Shown here piece after piece: positions 1 through 7,475 of a stretch of DNA of 10,248 nucleotides (the stretch's first letter is position 1; each line of letters opens with the position of its first letter). Below the pieces are notes generated by a model. The model did no database searches. It saw only the letters and a program-made list of their open reading frames with translations, and was not told where the DNA came from. The position numbers and the translations under genes are program-made. This DNA comes from Clostridia bacterium (GTDB taxonomy: Bacteria; Bacillota_A; Clostridia; Peptostreptococcales; JAAYPU01), in contig JAKSCF010000409.1 in assembly GCA_022360735.1 (NCBI GenBank), positions 1-10,248 of the forward strand, in the 5' to 3' direction.

Positions 1-1
1 A

Positions 2-1339
2 ATCACTAAAACTATCAGAGAATTTTTTGATAACGAAGGATTTACGGATGTAGAAACGCCTATGTTGATTAAACCGACTCCGGAAGGAGCCAGAGATTAT
101 CTTGTACCCAGTAGAGTTAACCCGGGGAATTTCTATGCGTTACCCCAATCACCTCAAATGTATAAACAGCTTTTAATGTTGTCGGGAGTAGATCGTTATT
201 ATCAGATTACAAAATGTTTCAGAGATGAAGATTTAAGGGCAGACAGGCAGCCGGAGTTTACTCAAATAGATGTTGAAATGTCTTTTGTAGATACGGACGA
301 CGTATTAGAAATTAACGAACAATTTTTGAAAAAGCTTTTCAAAGAAATTAAAGGAATCGATATAATACTGCCTATTCCCAGAATACCTTACAGCGAAGCT
401 ATGGAGAGATACGGCATTGATAAGCCGGATACACGTTTTGGATTTGAATTAAAATGCCTAAATGATATACTGCAAGCGTGTGAATTTAAAGTATTTCAAA
501 CTGCATTAGCTAAAAAAGGTGATGTTAGAGGTATTAATGTTGCCGGGTATGGTGAACAATTTAGCAGAAAAAATATTGATAAGCTGCAAAAATTTGTAGA
601 GACCTATGGGGCTAAAGGGCTTGCCTGGATTAAAATTAATGAAAATAATGAAGTTCAATCACCAATATTTAAGTTTTTATCTGAAGAAGAGCAACAAGCA
701 ATTTTGGATAGATTCGATGCAAAAGCAGGTGACATCATATTTATAGTAGCTGATAAACCTTCAGTAGTGTTTGATGCTTTAGGCCATTTAAGAAATCATG
801 TAGCAGAACAATTAAACCTTTTAGATGAAAATCAATATAATCTGCTTTGGGTTACCGATTTTCCTCTTTTAGAATATGATGAGGAAGAAGATCGATATAC
901 TGCAATGCACCATCCATTTACTGCACCAAAAGACGAAGATTTAGATTTATTGCTGAAAGATCCCGCTAATACAAGAGCTAAAGCTTATGACATCGTTTTA
1001 AATGGAGTAGAGCTAGGTGGAGGAAGTATTAGAATCCATAATAATGGTGTTCAAAGAAAGATGTTTGATGCTTTGGGATTATGCGAAGAAGAAGCTGAAA
1101 ATAAATTTGGATTTTTTATGGAAGCCTTTAAATATGGAGCACCGCCTCATGGTGGTATTGCTTATGGTCTGGATAGATTGATTATGCTTTTAAACGGCAA
1201 TGATAATATTAGAGAAGTCATCGCATTTCCCAAAAATCAAAATGCTGTTTGTCCATTAAGCAGTGCGCCCGTGCGAGCTGATGAAAAGCAACTGGATGAA
1301 CTAAAAATTCAGTTGAATATGGACGCGAAACAAGAATAG
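2..1339 (+). CDS. aspS: Aspartyl-tRNA synthetase, 3' part (5' end outside window)
   Basis: Class II synthetase that charges tRNA-Asp with aspartate in the cytosol. The reading frame is open from the first bases of the window, and conserved AspRS sequence (EFFDNEGFTDVETP) precedes the first ATG at 62, so that ATG is internal and the gene starts upstream. About 445 codons are present; bacterial AspRS is usually near 590 aa, so roughly 145 residues (the OB-fold anticodon-binding domain and hinge) are missing. Visible landmarks are the motif 1 region with EGARDYLVPSR, motif 2 FRDEDLRADRQPEF (from about 218), the bacterial GAD insertion (about 500-830), HHPFTAP, LNGVELGGGSIRIH, and motif 3 GGIAYGLDRL (1151-1180). 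Family and bacterial type are certain. Whether it also charges tRNA-Asn cannot be judged, because the deciding residues lie in the missing N-terminus. nadD follows after 20 nt with no terminator. Confidence 0.97.
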   Translation: MTKTIREFFDNEGFTDVETPMLIKPTPEGARDYLVPSRVNPGNFYALPQSPQMYKQLLMLSGVDRYYQITKCFRDEDLRADRQPEFTQIDVEMSFVDTDDVLEINEQFLKKLFKEIKGIDIILPIPRIPYSEAMERYGIDKPDTRFGFELKCLNDILQACEFKVFQTALAKKGDVRGINVAGYGEQFSRKNIDKLQKFVETYGAKGLAWIKINENNEVQSPIFKFLSEEEQQAILDRFDAKAGDIIFIVADKPSVVFDALGHLRNHVAEQLNLLDENQYNLLWVTDFPLLEYDEEEDRYTAMHHPFTAPKDEDLDLLLKDPANTRAKAYDIVLNGVELGGGSIRIHNNGVQRKMFDALGLCEEEAENKFGFFMEAFKYGAPPHGGIAYGLDRLIMLLNGNDNIREVIAFPKNQNAVCPLSSAPVRADEKQLDELKIQLNMDAKQE

Positions 1340-1359
1340 TATTCTAAAGGAATTGATGG

Positions 1360-1971
1360 GTGATGAAAAAACGAATTGGTGCTATGGGAGGAACTTTTGA
1401 TCCTATCCACTACGGGCATTTAGCTTTAGCCGAGCATGTTCGATGTGAGTATCATTTAGATAAGATTATTTTTATTCCGGCTGGTATTCCACCTCATAAA
1501 AATAACCTGAAAGTAAGTGATAATATGCACCGTTATATGATGACCGAGCTGGCAACGATCCAAAATCCTAACTTTCAAGTATCTGATATTGAGGTGCGTT
1601 CACCTGAGATTTCATATACTTTCTTTACCCTGCAGAATTTGAAAGAAGTATATGGTAAAGATGTGGATATTTATTTTATTACAGGTGCAGATGCTTTGCT
1701 GGAAATAGAAGCGTGGAAAAAATCAGATGAATTATTAAAGATGTGCGGTTTTATTGCAGGAACCAGGCCTGGTTTAGAGAATAAAAAGCTTGAAGAAAAA
1801 GTTGCTTTATTAAGAGAAAAGTATAAAGCAATCATACATTTGGCATATATTCCGGCCCTTGATATATCTTCAACCGATATCAGAGATAGAGTATTCAATA
1901 ATAAAGCTATTAAATACTTAGTGCCTGAAGGCGTAGAACAGTATATATATAAAAACGAACTGTATAAATGA
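1360..1971 (+). CDS. nadD: Nicotinate-nucleotide adenylyltransferase
   Basis: Cytosolic enzyme of NAD synthesis that transfers AMP from ATP to nicotinate mononucleotide, giving deamido-NAD and pyrophosphate. The protein is about 203 aa, normal for the family. The nucleotidyltransferase signature lies at the N-terminus (GGTFDPIHYGHL, residues 10-21, with the HxGH pair H17/H20), and the second signature ISSTDIR is at 169-175; together they are diagnostic of the NadD/CoaD superfamily, and the rest of the sequence fits NadD. The start is either GTG 1360 or the adjacent ATG 1363. The SD AAAGGA (1346-1351) is 8 nt from the GTG and 11 nt from the ATG, slightly favouring GTG; the proteins differ by one residue. 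It lies 20 nt after aspS, and its stop codon overlaps the SD of yqeK, suggesting translational coupling. The nadD-yqeK-rsfS order is the classic Firmicutes arrangement. Confidence 0.96.
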   Translation: MMKKRIGAMGGTFDPIHYGHLALAEHVRCEYHLDKIIFIPAGIPPHKNNLKVSDNMHRYMMTELATIQNPNFQVSDIEVRSPEISYTFFTLQNLKEVYGKDVDIYFITGADALLEIEAWKKSDELLKMCGFIAGTRPGLENKKLEEKVALLREKYKAIIHLAYIPALDISSTDIRDRVFNNKAIKYLVPEGVEQYIYKNELYK

Positions 1972-1984
1972 GGTGGATAAGTTG
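1970..1984 (+). promoter_or_regulatory. SD deciding the yqeK start (TTG 1982)
   Basis: GAGGTGG at 1970-1976 sits inside and just after the nadD TGA (1969-1971) and lies 5 nt before TTG 1982. An upstream in-frame GTG at 1973 would lie within this SD, so TTG 1982 is the better start. The SD overlapping the upstream stop implies that ribosomes ending nadD reinitiate on yqeK. This is inferred from sequence only. Confidence 0.65.
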
Positions 1985-2560
1985 AATGAAGCTGCTTTGC
2001 TTGATAAAATAAGTAATAGACTGAGCAAAAAGAGGCTAATACATACCCTTGCAGTGAAAGAAGAAGCCATCAAGCTTGCAGAATGTTATGGATATGATAA
2101 TGAAGAACATGTTGTATTGGCTGCTTTATTACATGATATAGGCAGAGAATATGACCAAAATACAATGAATACATATGTAAAAAAATATAAACTGGATAAT
2201 ATATATTTAAACAATATTTCATTGGCTCATTCAAAAGTAGGAGCTGAACTGATTAAAGATGAATTTCAAGTCAATAATAAAGATATCATTAATGCGGTTT
2301 CTTTTCATACTACCGGAAAAGAAAATATGTCTCTATTAGAGAAGATCATATTTTTAGCAGATATTATTGAACCCAATAGAATGTTTAACGATATTGAGGC
2401 ATTAAGAGTATTAAGTTATGAAAATATTGATGAAGCCTGCTTATTAGCTTTGGATTTATCAATAAAATATGTTATAGAAAGAAAAGAATATCTTCATATA
2501 GATACTTTGCTGGCAAGGAACTACTTATTAATAAACAAAGGAGGAAAAAATGGTCAATAA
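1982..2560 (+). CDS. yqeK: YqeK-type HD-domain Ap4A hydrolase
   Basis: HD-superfamily metal-dependent phosphohydrolase. Characterised YqeK proteins of Firmicutes cleave diadenosine tetraphosphate (Ap4A) symmetrically to two ADP; Ap4A is a side product of aminoacyl-tRNA synthetases. Counting from TTG 1982, the protein is 192 aa with the expected metal-ligand pattern: H21 (in RLIHTLAV), H51-D52 (LLHDIGRE), H83 (LAHSKVG), H109 (SFHTTG) and D127 (FLADIIEP). The helical HD fold fills most of the protein, and no membrane segment is seen. A longer GTG start at 1973 would add three residues but falls in the Shine-Dalgarno. The gene is coupled to nadD upstream and overlaps rsfS by 11 nt downstream. 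Family assignment is firm; the Ap4A activity is transferred from characterised homologues. Confidence 0.92.
   Translation: MNEAALLDKISNRLSKKRLIHTLAVKEEAIKLAECYGYDNEEHVVLAALLHDIGREYDQNTMNTYVKKYKLDNIYLNNISLAHSKVGAELIKDEFQVNNKDIINAVSFHTTGKENMSLLEKIIFLADIIEPNRMFNDIEALRVLSYENIDEACLLALDLSIKYVIERKEYLHIDTLLARNYLLINKGGKNGQ
2537..2552 (+). promoter_or_regulatory. SD of rsfS inside the yqeK 3' end
   Basis: AAAGGAGG at 2537-2544 is a near-perfect anti-SD complement, 5 nt before ATG 2550. It lies wholly within yqeK codons (encoding part of the C-terminal NKGGK), so translation of yqeK passes directly over the rsfS start site. Confidence 0.8.
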
Positions 2561-2903
2561 AGAACATGCAATAAAAGCTGCCGACATTATAGATGGAAAA
2601 AAAGGAAAAGACATCGTAATATTGGATGTTTCTGAGAATTCCAGCTTCACAGATTTTTTTGTTATTGCCCACGGGACGTCTGAGAGGCAATTAAAAACAT
2701 TAGCAGAAGAAGTGGAAAAAGGGTTAGAAGAAAACAATTTTCCTTTATACCATAAAGAAGGAAAAGAAACTTCAGGTTGGATATTATTAGACTTTGGTGA
2801 TATGATTGTACATCTATTTTTAGAAGAACAGAGACAGCGTTATAATATTGAAAAATTATGGGATGACTGCAATGCAATTCCATACCAAGACACTATAGAA
2901 TAA
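2550..2903 (+). CDS. rsfS: Ribosomal silencing factor RsfS (YbeB/YqeL family)
   Basis: Small cytosolic protein that binds uL14 on the 50S subunit and blocks joining to 30S, lowering translation in starvation or stationary phase. It is 117 aa, typical of the family. It follows the RsfS pattern along its length: an N-terminal helix (HAIKAADIIDGKKGKDI), the strand DVSENSSFTDFFVIAHGTSE, a central helix RQLKTLAEEVEKGLEE, then KEGKETSGWILLDFGDMIVHLF and the C-terminal RYNIEKLWDD. The start is ATG 2550, set by a strong SD, and overlaps the yqeK stop by 11 nt. Many clostridia carry a LytR-CpsA-Psr gene between yqeK and rsfS; none is present here. leuS follows after 36 nt with no terminator. Confidence 0.95.
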   Translation: MVNKEHAIKAADIIDGKKGKDIVILDVSENSSFTDFFVIAHGTSERQLKTLAEEVEKGLEENNFPLYHKEGKETSGWILLDFGDMIVHLFLEEQRQRYNIEKLWDDCNAIPYQDTIE

Positions 2904-2939
2904 TATGCGCAATAATTAAATTAATATCGGAGGTTAAAA

Positions 2940-5384
2940 ATGTCAGTATACGATCATAGATTTATTGAAAATAAATGGCAAAAAAAATGGGAAGAAACAG
3001 AGATTTATAAATTTAATGAGAAAGATGTGGAAAATAAATTATATTGCTTAGAAATGTTTTCTTATCCATCAGGTGCGAATCTTCATGTGGGACATTGGTA
3101 TAATTATGGTCTAACAGATTCATGGGCTCGTATGAAAAGAATGCAAGGCCATAATGTCTTTCATCCACAAGGATTTGATGCCTTTGGACTGCCTGCTGAA
3201 AATTACGCTATAAATACAGGCATACATCCTAAAGATTCCACTTATAAAAACATTGAGACAATGGAAACGCAGTTAAAAAAAATGGGGGCAACTTTTAATT
3301 GGGAATATGAACTGGTAACTTGCGGGCCTGAGTACTATAAATGGACACAATGGATATTTCTTAAGCTTTATGAAAACGGCTTAGCCTACAGAAAGAACGC
3401 ACCTGTCAATTGGTGCCCAAGCTGTAAGACCGTTTTAGCAAATGAGCAGGTTATTGAAGGTGAATGTGAACGGTGTAAAAATGAAGTAACAAAAAGAGAC
3501 TTAACACAATGGTTCTTCAAGATAACGGCGTATGCACAAGAACTTTTAGATTTTTTGCCAAAGATCGATTGGCCTGAAAAAACTAAAAAAATTCAGCAGA
3601 ATTGGATTGGCAGGTCTGAAGGTGCAGAGCTGGAATTTAAATTTGCAGACAGCGATTTGAGCTTTAAAGTGTTTACCACAAGAGCCGATACGCTATATGG
3701 CTGTACATATGTTGTGTTAGCTCCCGAAAGTGAGCTGGTTGATAAAGTAACGACTAACGAATATAAAGGTGCTGTAGAAGAATATAAAGCCCAAGCAAAA
3801 AAACAATCAGAAATTGAAAGAATGTCAACCGTTAGAGAAAAAACCGGCGTTTTTACCGGTGCATATGCCATAAACCCTGTAAATGGAGATCAAGTACCCG
3901 TATGGATCGCTGATTATGTATTGGCCGGTTATGGTACAGGATGTGTCATGGCTGTACCGGGTCATGATGAAAGAGATTATGAATTTGCACAAAAATATGA
4001 ATTGCCAATAAAAAGAGTTATCGCCGGTGTCAATAATATGGATGATGCGCTGCCTTTTACTGAGTATGGACAATTGGTAGACAGTATGGAACACACAGGG
4101 CAATCATCTGCTGATGCTAAGATTAACATTGTAAAAAAATTAGAGACGAATCATCAAGGTGAGTTAAAGATCAACTACAGACTGCGTGACTGGTTGGTTT
4201 CTCGTCAGAGATACTGGGGTTCTCCTATTCCAATCATTCACTGCGAGAAGTGCGGTGTGGTGCCTGTACCGGAGAAAGACCTGCCGGTTGAACTGCCTTA
4301 CAATGTAGAGTTTACGCCTGATGGTGAATCGCCGTTAACAAAATGTGAAGCATTCATTAATGTAACCTGCCCAACATGCGGTGGAAAAGCTCAAAGAGAC
4401 CCGGATACATTGGATACTTTTGTTTGTTCCTCATGGTATTTTCTACGCTATCCGGATAATAGGAATGACAAGGAAGCGTTTAACAAAGACTGGACCAATC
4501 AAATGTTACCGGTTGACAAGTATGTCGGCGGTGCTGAGCATGCTGCCATGCATCTTCTTTATGCGCGTTTCTTTACAAAAGCATTACGAGATATGGGTTA
4601 TCTGGATTTTGATGAACCTTTTCTTTCTTTGGTACATCAAGGCACCATATTAGGTCCGGATGGAAATAGAATGAGTAAATCTAAAGGCAATACCATATCT
4701 CCGGATGAGTACATTGACGAATATGGCTCAGATATCTTTAGATTGTATCTTGCTTTTGGTTTTGCATATACAGAAGGTGGTCCTTGGAGTGATGACGGCA
4801 TAAAAGCTATTGCAAAATTCACAAATAGGATTGAAAGATTAGTAGAAAAATTTATTAATAAAAAAGAATCAGGGAAGAATGATATTGGTGAAGAAGAAAA
4901 GGAGTTAAACTTTGTACGTCATACCGCCATTAAAGGCGTAACCGAAGATGCGGAGAAATTCCAATTCAATACTTCTATTGCAAGATTAATGGAGTTGATC
5001 AATGCTCTATATAAATATGATGCATTGAATGAAAAAAACACACAAGTGTTAGAGGATGCGATTAAAGATTTACTCTTATTATTAGCACCTTTTGCACCGC
5101 ATTTTTGTGAAGAAATGTGGGAGCAAATGGGATATAAATATTCCATATTTAATCAAAAATGGCCTGAACTTGATGAAAAAGCATTAGTTAAAGACACCAT
5201 AGAAATGGTGATTCAAATCAATGGAAAAGTAAAGGGTAAAATTAATGTAGCAGCTAATCTATCTAAAGAAGAATTAGAAGATATAGCCAGATCCAATGAA
5301 AAAGTATCCCAATATACTCAAGGTAAAAATATAATTAAAGTTATTGTGGTACCTAAAAAGCTGGTTAATATTGTTGTAAAGTAG
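2940..5384 (+). CDS. leuS: Leucyl-tRNA synthetase
   Basis: Class I synthetase that charges tRNA-Leu with leucine and edits mischarged products. It is 814 aa, normal for bacterial LeuRS. In order: the catalytic HIGH-type motif HVGH at 49-52 within [13 protein letters not shown]; a zinc-knuckle region with CPSC and CERC; the CP1 editing domain (about 225-420), with the threonine-rich TTRADTLYG at 246-254 and the editing aspartate D346 in GHDERD; a second cysteine pair set (HCEKC, CPTC) in the Rossmann part; [17 protein letters not shown] with KMSKS-type MSKS at 578-581; then the helical anticodon domain and a C-terminal domain (ending near [14 protein letters not shown]) that contacts tRNA. All catalytic and editing landmarks are intact. 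The start is ATG 2940, with GGAGG (2929-2933) 6 nt upstream. The 36-nt gap after rsfS is too short for a T-box leader, so leuS seems to rely on upstream transcription. Confidence 0.98.
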   Translation: MSVYDHRFIENKWQKKWEETEIYKFNEKDVENKLYCLEMFSYPSGANLHVGHWYNYGLTDSWARMKRMQGHNVFHPQGFDAFGLPAENYAINTGIHPKDSTYKNIETMETQLKKMGATFNWEYELVTCGPEYYKWTQWIFLKLYENGLAYRKNAPVNWCPSCKTVLANEQVIEGECERCKNEVTKRDLTQWFFKITAYAQELLDFLPKIDWPEKTKKIQQNWIGRSEGAELEFKFADSDLSFKVFTTRADTLYGCTYVVLAPESELVDKVTTNEYKGAVEEYKAQAKKQSEIERMSTVREKTGVFTGAYAINPVNGDQVPVWIADYVLAGYGTGCVMAVPGHDERDYEFAQKYELPIKRVIAGVNNMDDALPFTEYGQLVDSMEHTGQSSADAKINIVKKLETNHQGELKINYRLRDWLVSRQRYWGSPIPIIHCEKCGVVPVPEKDLPVELPYNVEFTPDGESPLTKCEAFINVTCPTCGGKAQRDPDTLDTFVCSSWYFLRYPDNRNDKEAFNKDWTNQMLPVDKYVGGAEHAAMHLLYARFFTKALRDMGYLDFDEPFLSLVHQGTILGPDGNRMSKSKGNTISPDEYIDEYGSDIFRLYLAFGFAYTEGGPWSDDGIKAIAKFTNRIERLVEKFINKKESGKNDIGEEEKELNFVRHTAIKGVTEDAEKFQFNTSIARLMELINALYKYDALNEKNTQVLEDAIKDLLLLLAPFAPHFCEEMWEQMGYKYSIFNQKWPELDEKALVKDTIEMVIQINGKVKGKINVAANLSKEELEDIARSNEKVSQYTQGKNIIKVIVVPKKLVNIVVK

Positions 5385-5416
5385 TCGATAAAAATTATTA
5401 ATACGAAAAAAAACAT

Positions 5417-5433
5417 AGGAGGGATGTTATTTG
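5417..5433 (+). promoter_or_regulatory. SD deciding the TTG start of rnjA
   Basis: AGGAGGG at 5417-5423 is the strongest SD in the 46-nt leuS-rnjA gap and lies 7 nt before TTG 5431, which opens the RNase J frame (PKEENFLKVIPLGG). An ATG at 5424 directly abuts the SD in another frame and ends after 19 codons, so it is not the start. No in-frame ATG precedes the conserved N-terminus. Confidence 0.75.
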
Positions 5434-7101
5434 CCCAAAGAAGAAAATTTTTTAAAAGTAATTCCACTAGGTGGATTAAATGAAATCGGTAAAAATTTAA
5501 CCGTAATAGAATATAAAAATGATATTATGATCATAGATTGTGGATTATCTTTTCCTGAAGATGAGATGTTTGGAATTGATATCGTTATTCCGGATTTTGC
5601 ATATCTTTTGAAAAACAGAGATCGAATAAGAGGAATGGTTTTGACCCATGGTCATGAAGACCATATTGGAGCAATACCTTATTTGTTAAAAGAGATAGAT
5701 ATACCGATTTATGGAACAAAATTGACTTTAGGTTTAGTTGAGAACAAATTGAAAGAACATTCGATAGCTACCTCAGCTCAATTGAATGTCGTTAAACCCG
5801 GTGATGTGGTTAAACTGGGGGTGTTTTCTGTTGAACTGATTAGAACGAATCATTCTATTGCAGATGCTGTAGCATTGGCAATCAATACACCTATGGGAAT
5901 GATTGTCCACACAGGTGACTTTAAAATTGATTATACCCCGGTTGATAGTGAACCTATAGATTTTCATCGATTTGCAGATATAGGCAGAAAAGGTGTTTTG
6001 TTAATGTTAGCAGATAGTACCAATGCTGAACGTAAAGGGTTTACAATGTCAGAGAAAACAGTGGGCATTACACTGGAGAATCTTTTTAGGACCACCGAAG
6101 GCAGAATCATTATTGCTACCTTCGCATCTAATGTACATCGTGTACAAAGAATTATTGATGCAGCAGTCAAATTTGACCGAAAAGTTGCTATTTCCGGCAG
6201 GAGTATGGTGAATGTAGCTAATGTTGCATCAGAATTAGGGTATTTGAAGATCCCTAAGAAGTTATTAGTAGATATCAATAAGATTAATTCTATAGACGAA
6301 AATAAAGTTGTGATTATCACAACAGGCAGCCAAGGAGAACCCATGTCTGCACTAGCAAGGATGGCTTCATCAGAGCACAAATCTGTACAAATAAAAAAAG
6401 GTGATATGGTTATTCTATCTTCAAGCCCAATTCCGGGCAATGAAAAAACAGTATCCAATGTCGTCAATAGACTTTTCGAAAAAGGAGCAGATGTTATCTA
6501 TTCTGATCTAGCCGATATACATGTTTCAGGTCATGCCTGTGAAGAAGAGTTAAAGTTGATGCATTCCTTAGTACGTCCGAAATATTTTATGCCGGTTCAT
6601 GGAGAATATAAGCACTTAAGACGTCACGCTATGATTGCAAATAATCTTGGAATGCCTAAGGAAAATATATTTATTTTAGAAACCGGCCAAGTATTGGAAT
6701 TAAACAGAAAACGTGCTCAAATGGCAACAAAAAATGTGCCATCAGGAAAAATATTAGTAGATGGACTTGGTGTAGGTGATGTTGGTAATATTGTACTGAG
6801 AGATCGACGTTTACTATCAGAAAGTGGATTGATTATTGTTGTCGTTGCTTTAGAAAGAGAAACAGGACAAATATGTTCAGGACCTGACTTAATTTCCAGA
6901 GGGTTTGTATATGTTAGAGAATCTGAAGACTTAATGGATTCTGCTAAGCAGACGGTTAAAGAAAGATTAGATAAGTGTCAGGATGAAGGTATAAGAGAAT
7001 GGGCGGCATTAAAAAATGCTATCAGAGAAGAGTTAAAAGAATTCATTTATACCAAAACCAAAAGAAATCCGGTTATACTTCCTATCATTATGGAGGTTTA
7101 A
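5431..7101 (+). CDS. rnjA: Ribonuclease J (beta-CASP metallo-beta-lactamase)
   Basis: Zinc-dependent RNase with 5'-3' exonuclease and endonuclease activity, central to mRNA decay and rRNA maturation in Firmicutes. It is 556 aa, almost the length of B. subtilis RNase J1. The metallo-beta-lactamase core shows LTHGHEDHIG (H73, H75, D77, H78), H141 (RTNHSIADA) and the HTGDFK motif (H160, D163). The beta-CASP region follows with DSTNAERKGFT and TTGSQGEPMSALARM, then SGHA (H368) and PVHGEYKHLRRH (H390), whose numbering matches RNase J1. The C-terminal domain (about 450-556) is present. All catalytic ligands are intact. The start is TTG 5431, so the first residue is Met. I call it rnjA from the J1-like length and motifs; a second paralogue elsewhere cannot be excluded, so J1 versus J2 status is inferred. 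The gene sits between leuS and a YlbF-family gene. Confidence 0.96.
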   Translation: MPKEENFLKVIPLGGLNEIGKNLTVIEYKNDIMIIDCGLSFPEDEMFGIDIVIPDFAYLLKNRDRIRGMVLTHGHEDHIGAIPYLLKEIDIPIYGTKLTLGLVENKLKEHSIATSAQLNVVKPGDVVKLGVFSVELIRTNHSIADAVALAINTPMGMIVHTGDFKIDYTPVDSEPIDFHRFADIGRKGVLLMLADSTNAERKGFTMSEKTVGITLENLFRTTEGRIIIATFASNVHRVQRIIDAAVKFDRKVAISGRSMVNVANVASELGYLKIPKKLLVDINKINSIDENKVVIITTGSQGEPMSALARMASSEHKSVQIKKGDMVILSSSPIPGNEKTVSNVVNRLFEKGADVIYSDLADIHVSGHACEEELKLMHSLVRPKYFMPVHGEYKHLRRHAMIANNLGMPKENIFILETGQVLELNRKRAQMATKNVPSGKILVDGLGVGDVGNIVLRDRRLLSESGLIIVVVALERETGQICSGPDLISRGFVYVRESEDLMDSAKQTVKERLDKCQDEGIREWAALKNAIREELKEFIYTKTKRNPVILPIIMEV

Positions 7102-7145
7102 ATAATAAAATTCCACTTAATTAGATATAGAAAGGGGAAATAAAA

Positions 7146-7475
7146 ATGAATGTATATGATCATGCACATCAATTGGCTAAAGCTTTGAAAGAATCCCAAG
7201 AGTTTAAGCAGTATAACAGTTTAAAACAAGAAATATCAAAAGATGAGAGCTTAAAAAAAATGCTTGATGATTTTCAACAAAAGCAAATGGAAATACAAAC
7301 GCAGCAGATGTTTGGAAATGAAGTCGAACAAGATAAAATGCAGCAAATACAAGAATTGTATCAAATCATTGTTAAAGATCCTAAAGCAGGCGAATATCTA
7401 CAAGCAGAAATGGTTTTATCTAAGATGATGGCAGATATATATGGGATATTGGGAGAAGTGATTAAAGTTGTGTAA
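7146..7475 (+). CDS. YlbF/YmcA-family regulatory protein
   Basis: Small, mostly helical 109-aa protein of the Com_YlbF family. In B. subtilis the related YlbF, YmcA and YaaT form a complex that acts on RNase Y and affects mRNA processing, competence, biofilm and sporulation; the function here is not proven. The sequence is charged and glutamine-rich (for example DDFQQKQMEIQTQQ), with no cysteines, membrane segment or signal peptide. The pattern of an N-terminal helix (DHAHQLAKALKESQEFKQY), a long middle helix, and a C-terminal helix (GEYLQAEMVLSKMMADIYGILGEVI) fits the family. The start is ATG 7146, with AAAGGGG (7131-7137) 8 nt upstream. It lies 44 nt after RNase J and overlaps the next gene. 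It could be YlbF- or YmcA-like or a separate branch, so no symbol is given. Confidence 0.85.
   Translation: MNVYDHAHQLAKALKESQEFKQYNSLKQEISKDESLKKMLDDFQQKQMEIQTQQMFGNEVEQDKMQQIQELYQIIVKDPKAGEYLQAEMVLSKMMADIYGILGEVIKVV

Noticed and set aside
62..64. ATG 62 as the start of aspS
   Set aside because: The same frame is open upstream to the window edge and encodes conserved AspRS residues (GFTDVETP), so this methionine is internal.
3593..4103. Two 92-codon minus-strand frames inside leuS
   Set aside because: They overlap the conserved editing domain of leuS in antisense, and their products show no family features.
4381..4653. 90-codon plus-strand frame inside leuS
   Set aside because: It is an alternative frame of conserved LeuRS catalytic sequence, with no plausible SD or family resemblance.
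5424..5483. Short ATG frame (19 codons) just after the rnjA SD
   Set aside because: The ATG touches the SD, leaving no spacing, and the frame differs from rnjA; a leader peptide is possible but unsupported.
5964..6467. 167-codon open frame on the minus strand inside rnjA
   Set aside because: It lies wholly antisense to a firmly identified RNase J gene, has no recognisable domain, and looks like a by-product of codon bias in the sense gene.
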